Shown here piece by piece: positions 38,026 to 41,622 of a stretch of DNA of 41,622 bases. The DNA lies in the NCBI GenBank assembly GCA_900547195.1, contig URFQ01000012.1, positions 1 to 41,622 on the forward strand. The letters are read 5' to 3'. How positions within the stretch are numbered: position 1 is the first letter of the stretch; each line of letters begins with the position of its first letter. This stretch comes from an uncultured Butyricicoccus sp. (GTDB taxonomy: Bacteria > Bacillota > Clostridia > Oscillospirales > Butyricicoccaceae). The notes under the pieces were generated by a model. It ran no database searches and was not told the DNA's origin. It worked only from the letters and a program-made list of their open reading frames with translations. Made by a program: the position numbers and the translations under genes.

Positions 38026-39036
38026 ATGAAAATGCAAAAATGCATCACAGCCGCCGCGTGTGCCTGCGCGGTGCTTGCCGGCGGCCTGACGGCGCAGGCG
38101 GCAGCGGGTACTGCTCAAGTATGGGATGATCGCTATTATGTCGAGGGGCAGGTGGTTTGCTGCAAAAGTGCCACTGGCGACATGGTTCCTCTCCTGCGAT
38201 ATGAGGGAAGCGTTTATATCCCGCTGCGAACCGCAGGTGAATGGATGGGAAAACAAGTAGATTGGAATGCATCCAGCAGAACAATCTCTTTGTCCGGCAC
38301 AGTAACACCCAGCTACGAGACAGAGTTTGATCATGGGCATATTTGGGATCATGATGCTCTGCAAGTCAATATTCAGCCGGACATCTCTGTTGTAGTGGAC
38401 GGGAAAAAGCAGACGCTGAAGGCTGCGGACGGAAGCACCATCTATCCTCTGATTTATCAGGACACCTCTTATCTTCCGCTTCGAGCAATTGGTGAACTGA
38501 TGGATAAAGAAGTCACTTGGTTTCGATTGAAAGAAAATCATGAAGAAATCTATATTCGGACACCGCTGACTGAGGCACAGAAAGAAGAGGCACAAAATTA
38601 CCTGAATCAAGCAAGTACCCTTTGCAAGGAACTTGAATCCAAAGGAAAAGATTTTGTAGGATTGGATGATGCTGAATCTGTATCCGCAGCGCAGAAAAAG
38701 CTGGATGAGCTTATTGAAAGTATTCAGCAGTTAAAAAATTTACCTACCCCTTCTGCTTTGGTGGTGCAGAGAAGCTGCGAAATGCTTCAAGAAGAGTTGG
38801 AGAATATGCTGAAAGTTTCAAAGGAACTGGATACAGTTCTTGAAAAGTCAACAACTATATCAGCAGCAATGGATTTTCTGTTCGAGAGAAATTCTGCAGA
38901 TTCTATTCCTAAAAATAATATTCTGCAAGGATATTATTTAACTGGAGCACTCGTTCGGATGCATCAGGTTTTGTATCAAAATGGCAGTGCATATGAGGAG
39001 CCCTCAGCAAAATCACTGCTGCATGAAATGCAATGA
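38026..39036 (+). CDS. Secreted stalk-domain protein B2
   Basis: 336 residues; ATG 38026 with a weak GGGGGT ribosome site. The signal peptide (MKMQKCITAAACACAVLAGG) has DNA nearly identical to that of B1. The first stalk unit has YIPLRTAGEWMGKQVDWN with TISLSGTV; the second has YLPLRAIGELMDKEVTW. The C-terminal half is a helical, Glu/Lys-rich region (QKKLDELIESIQQLKNL) that could form a coiled coil. It has no type A gene directly upstream, unlike B1 and B3. Confidence 0.85.
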   Translation: MKMQKCITAAACACAVLAGGLTAQAAAGTAQVWDDRYYVEGQVVCCKSATGDMVPLLRYEGSVYIPLRTAGEWMGKQVDWNASSRTISLSGTVTPSYETEFDHGHIWDHDALQVNIQPDISVVVDGKKQTLKAADGSTIYPLIYQDTSYLPLRAIGELMDKEVTWFRLKENHEEIYIRTPLTEAQKEEAQNYLNQASTLCKELESKGKDFVGLDDAESVSAAQKKLDELIESIQQLKNLPTPSALVVQRSCEMLQEELENMLKVSKELDTVLEKSTTISAAMDFLFERNSADSIPKNNILQGYYLTGALVRMHQVLYQNGSAYEEPSAKSLLHEMQ

Positions 39037-39040
39037 AAAC

Positions 39041-39095
39041 ACCCATTCCTTACCTTTTGCAAAGCGCAGGCAGGTGTGATTCCTGCCTGCGCTTA
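39041..39095. repeat. Unit-end palindrome, copy 2
   Basis: A copy of 37913-37967 with two mismatches; it lies between the B2 stop and the second 385-bp module. Confidence 0.85.
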
Positions 39096-39118
39096 GCATA
39101 GGATAAAATACCCCTATG

Positions 39119-39503
39119 TATATTCCCTCAGAACCGCAAAACCGAACGGGTAATTTTCTACGAAAAATAATTTTTTTATTGGGTAAATTCACCATGGATT
39201 TTTATGTTATTCATGCTACAATAGACCTGTGAAACATGTCAAATGTTTTATTGTAAAACTGACATGATTTGATGCACTGGAACCCGAATGGCCGGGAAGC
39301 GTCCAGCCTTTCGCGGGTTCGAAGCAAGCCCAGCGAGGAAAGGGGATGGTATGCCAACAGGCGGCTTGGCAGGCCAGCGTGGGATAGAAACAAGACGACG
39401 ACACAGAAAAGGAGAGTCAAAATGACAAAGTTCAAGAAGATCACCGGTATCGCTCTGGCAGGCTGCATGGCGCTGTCTTCCCTGATGATGACCGCAGGCG
39501 CGG
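39119..39503 (+). repeat. 385-bp direct repeat, copy 2 (expression/export module)
   Basis: Copy of 35857-36241 (offset 3262 bp, one mismatch). It carries the same extended -10 (39214-39222), leader hairpins, AAAAGGAG and signal-peptide codons, now in front of gene A2. Confidence 0.95.
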
Positions 39504-40150
39504 CCGACGTGAAGGAACCCGAAATTCGCAGCGGCAACATCTACATTTACAACTGGGATGGCGAGCTGATTGGCCAGACCGACTACCAGTTCGAGGTACC
39601 TGCCGCGGCAACCGAAGCGCAGGAAGAGGCCATGATGGTAAATGCAGTGAAGTTTGAGGCAGCCAAGGTAAACGACACCATTGCCGAGCTTGCAGCTGTA
39701 GAAGCCGCACAAGCATTTGAGTCTACTTACACTGCAATCACCCGCGGTTCCGGCGTATGGCGGTTTTTGAATGATAATCCGTCCGCCAAAACGCTTCCCG
39801 CAAAGTCTTCTATCAGCAGCGGCGGCGCAGAAATGTGTCGCGTAGCTCTGGAGGGGGATATGACCAATGTATGCGCGTTTTTCATCGAAGTGTCTGATAA
39901 TATCAGCGCTCTGCATGCTCGGATTGAAAATGTGAATGCGGCTAAAAAATTCACGGTAACCAACATCCCGATTCAGTCCAATAACTCCACGGATCAGCTC
40001 GATGCAGCATTTGTTGTTGGCACCTCGTATGGTGGAAAAACATTTGAAGCAACAAAAGGGCAGACTATGGCTCTCTATGCGGCTGCAAACTATACCCGCG
40101 ATGGTGCGAGCGGTACCGCCCGCGGCTATTTAATGGGCATGTATGCATAA
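39422..40150 (+). CDS. Secreted protein A2 of unknown function
   Basis: 242 residues. The signal peptide is the same as in A1 except Leu for Met at residue 21 (MTKFKKITGIALAGCMALSS then LMMTAGA). The mature part differs: IYIYNWDGELIGQTDY, an alanine/glutamate-rich helix (EAAKVNDTIAELAAVEAAQ), then a beta-rich C-terminal half ending MALYAAANYTRDGASGTARG. Only the C-terminal layout recalls A1. The gene B3 follows after 20 bp with a strong ribosome site, so A2 and B3 are an operon. Confidence 0.82.
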   Translation: MTKFKKITGIALAGCMALSSLMMTAGAADVKEPEIRSGNIYIYNWDGELIGQTDYQFEVPAAATEAQEEAMMVNAVKFEAAKVNDTIAELAAVEAAQAFESTYTAITRGSGVWRFLNDNPSAKTLPAKSSISSGGAEMCRVALEGDMTNVCAFFIEVSDNISALHARIENVNAAKKFTVTNIPIQSNNSTDQLDAAFVVGTSYGGKTFEATKGQTMALYAAANYTRDGASGTARGYLMGMYA

Positions 40151-40170
40151 CTCTTAGGAGGTGTACCCCC

Positions 40171-41139
40171 GTGAAAACAAAACGTTATGGACGTATGCTC
40201 GCCGGCACGTTACTAGCCATGCAACTGTTTACCGGCCTTGCACCCGCGGCGCTGGCAGTAGACACGGCTAAGACCTATCGGGTTGACTTGTTCGTCGAAG
40301 GTGTAAAAACAAGCTGTTGGGATGCAAATGGCGTGGAAATCCCAGTCCTTACTTACAAAGAATCGACCTACGTCCCGCTGCGTTCTGTCGGCCAATGGAT
40401 GGGCAAGGAGGTTGGCTGGGACGCTTCCAACCGTACGATCACGCTACAAGGAAGCGTAGCGCCTAATGTCGAACGTGCAAACACCTTTTATGCAGACAGC
40501 GTATTGGATGTGACGCCCTCCCCGGATGTAAAAGTCGTAGTTGACGGTACCGCGCGAAGCTTTACCGGCGCGGACGGCAATCCGGTCTATCCTCTTCTGG
40601 TCAATGGGTCCGCCTACCTCCCCTTGCGGGCCATTGGAGAATTGCTGGGCATGGAAGTTTTCTGGATTCAAGTAGATTCTAACTCCGATGAAATCTTCCT
40701 GCGCACACCGCTGTCCGACGCACAAAAGCAGCAAATGCAGGTCTATATCGACGCACTGGACGAAATCTGCGTGCAGCTCAAAGATTTGGATCGGCAGTTA
40801 AACAGCGTGCGCGGCCAACCGGTTGTAACCTCGGAAGCTGCGCTGGCGGCGGCAGATAGTATGTACGCCCTGCTGGATCAGCTGGAAGCCTTGGAGATCC
40901 CGGAAGCAAAGATTTGGGAAACCTACATCCCGAGATTGGAATACGGCATCACCTCGGAACGGGCCATGCTCGATGAGTTTACAGCAGCCGTAAAGGGCGG
41001 CAAAACGCCGGACGAATGCCTGTACATCACCAACGACCTGAACAAAAACGGCTGGGACGATTTGCTGCACGCCTTAGCCTGGTTCAATATTTCGCTGAAT
41101 CAGTACACCAAGAATATAAAGGCAGGACAATATAACTGA
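40171..41139 (+). CDS. Secreted stalk-domain protein B3
   Basis: 322 residues from GTG 40171, which has TTAGGAGGTG 7 nt upstream. The signal peptide (MKTKRYGRMLAGTLLAMQLF) differs from that of B1/B2 and ends near ALAVD. The first stalk unit has YVPLRSVGQWMGKEVGWD with TITLQGSV, the second YLPLRAIGELLGMEVFW. The C-terminal helical domain (KQQMQVYIDALDEICVQLKD) is followed by a segment that is similar in layout to the truncated B4 downstream. Confidence 0.87.
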   Translation: MKTKRYGRMLAGTLLAMQLFTGLAPAALAVDTAKTYRVDLFVEGVKTSCWDANGVEIPVLTYKESTYVPLRSVGQWMGKEVGWDASNRTITLQGSVAPNVERANTFYADSVLDVTPSPDVKVVVDGTARSFTGADGNPVYPLLVNGSAYLPLRAIGELLGMEVFWIQVDSNSDEIFLRTPLSDAQKQQMQVYIDALDEICVQLKDLDRQLNSVRGQPVVTSEAALAAADSMYALLDQLEALEIPEAKIWETYIPRLEYGITSERAMLDEFTAAVKGGKTPDECLYITNDLNKNGWDDLLHALAWFNISLNQYTKNIKAGQYN

Positions 41140-41151
41140 TTTTTGCCGGAA

Positions 41152-41177
41152 AAGCGCAGACAACTTTGTCTGCGCTT
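41152..41177 (+). terminator. Hairpin after B3
   Basis: AAGCGCAGACAA (41152-41163) / TTGTCTGCGCTT (41166-41177) with a 2-nt loop. The stem shares AAGCGCAG with the unit-end palindromes, so it may be a further, shortened member. Confidence 0.65.
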
Positions 41178-41447
41178 CAGGAAGAAAACGACAAAATCCA
41201 GAGCATGGCTGTGCCGGACGGTAAACTTATGGATGTATATGCGGAAGATATTCACCATGAGTGCCACAAAATTCAGCAGGTTTGTACAAAGATATTGACA
41301 TTGGTCAATAATAAAGCAGATGTGTCTACATGTATAGACGCTATCTGGGGCGAAACCGCCGAGCATTTTCAGCATGCCCAGATTTTAATAGGGCATTATC
41401 TGGAAAACGTACTGGATCAGGCAGAGCGCGTGCTGGTGCAGCAATAA
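41166..41447 (+). pseudogene. 5'-truncated fourth type B gene (B4)
   Basis: 93 codons open from inside the preceding hairpin, with no ribosome site and no signal peptide. The sequence (LQEENDKIQSMAVPDGKLMD, IQQVCTKILTLVNN, HFQHAQILIGHYLENVLD) follows the C-terminal helical part of B3 in spacing and character. It is probably the 3' end left when a type B gene was cut at the hairpin. Confidence 0.6.
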
Positions 41448-41500
41448 GTTTTTGCTGTAAACAAGTGTTGAACACCCCTATGCGGCAATCCAATGCAAAT

Positions 41501-41536
41501 AACCCACTTCTCACCTTTTGCCAAGCGCAGGCAGGG
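41501..41536. repeat. Unit-end repeat, degenerate copy 3
   Basis: AACCCACTTCTCACCTTTTG followed by CCAAGCGCAGGCAGGG matches the left arm of 37913-37967; the right arm is lost. GCGGCAATCC upstream (41482) also recurs upstream of copy 1 (37897). Confidence 0.7.
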
Positions 41537-41562
41537 TTTGCCCCTGCATCAGCCGAAAAACA

Positions 41563-41594
41563 GGAAAAACCGGATCACAGGATCCGGTTTTTCC
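41563..41594. terminator. Terminator at the end of the array
   Basis: GGAAAAACCGGATC (41563-41576) / GATCCGGTTTTTCC (41581-41594), loop ACAG. T-runs lie within both arms, so it may act in both directions. Confidence 0.8.
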
Positions 41595-41622
41595 TATTTA
41601 TAGTATAGAAGAAAAGTGGGAA

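Noticed and set aside
35857..39503. Insertion-sequence interpretation of the 385-bp repeat
   Set aside because: No transposase, terminal inverted repeats or target duplication could be found; the repeat is an expression and signal-peptide module.

Overview
The window looks like a chromosomal segment of a GC-rich anaerobic Firmicute of the class Clostridia, most likely Oscillospiraceae or a relative such as the Butyricicoccaceae. This rests on several things seen in the sequence: strong GGAGG ribosome binding sites, TTGACA/TATAAT promoters, a split purH (PurO-type cyclohydrolase plus stand-alone formyltransferase) in a long pur operon, GlpP-type glycerol antitermination, and Firmicute-type mobile relics. 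No rRNA, CRISPR array or prophage is visible.

Layout. 1-4732: an HxlR regulator; a LacI regulator divergent from an inositol-dehydrogenase-like oxidoreductase with a paired operator between them; an lrgA-lrgB pair; and an intergenic hairpin repeat whose second copy is cut by the left edge. 4733-9322: a Wzx/MOP-type flippase divergent from a fusion of a GT4 glycosyltransferase with a CsaB-like pyruvyl transferase. The 900-bp gap between them is not empty: it holds a candidate small RNA and a compact type I toxin-antitoxin-like locus. 9411-20261: a purine operon (leader peptide/attenuator, purE, purC, a purF paralogue lacking the catalytic cysteine, purF, purM, purN, purO-like, AICAR formyltransferase, a membrane protein, purD, a YbjN-like protein) closed by a strong terminator. 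20332-22312: an ECF sigma factor with a putative anti-sigma partner, an orphan structured RNA candidate with a perfect promoter and terminator, and two tRNA-Ser genes. 22323-22818: an IS200/IS605 relict and a gene remnant.

22833-33361 is largely about glycerol phosphate. On the minus strand lie glpP, a GlpP-type terminator leader, a GlpA-like dehydrogenase, a GlpB-like oxidoreductase, a DUF1667 protein and two mgtC genes. On the plus strand lies a complete ABC importer followed by a glycerophosphodiesterase. A reasonable reading is uptake of glycerophosphodiesters, hydrolysis to glycerol-3-phosphate, and anaerobic oxidation. 33522-35419 is a marR-MATE efflux operon.

35857-41622 is the most unusual part. 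It is an array of secreted-protein genes: short exported proteins (type A) and two-repeat 'stalk' (copper amine oxidase N-terminal-like) proteins (type B) in the order A1-B1-B2-A2-B3-B4(truncated). A1 and A2 share a 385-bp block (promoter, structured leader, ribosome site and signal peptide) that is identical apart from one base, yet their mature proteins are unrelated over most of their length. B1 and B2 also share nearly identical signal-peptide DNA, and palindromes recur at the unit ends. This looks like a duplicating cassette in which a constant expression/export module is joined to variable exported proteins.
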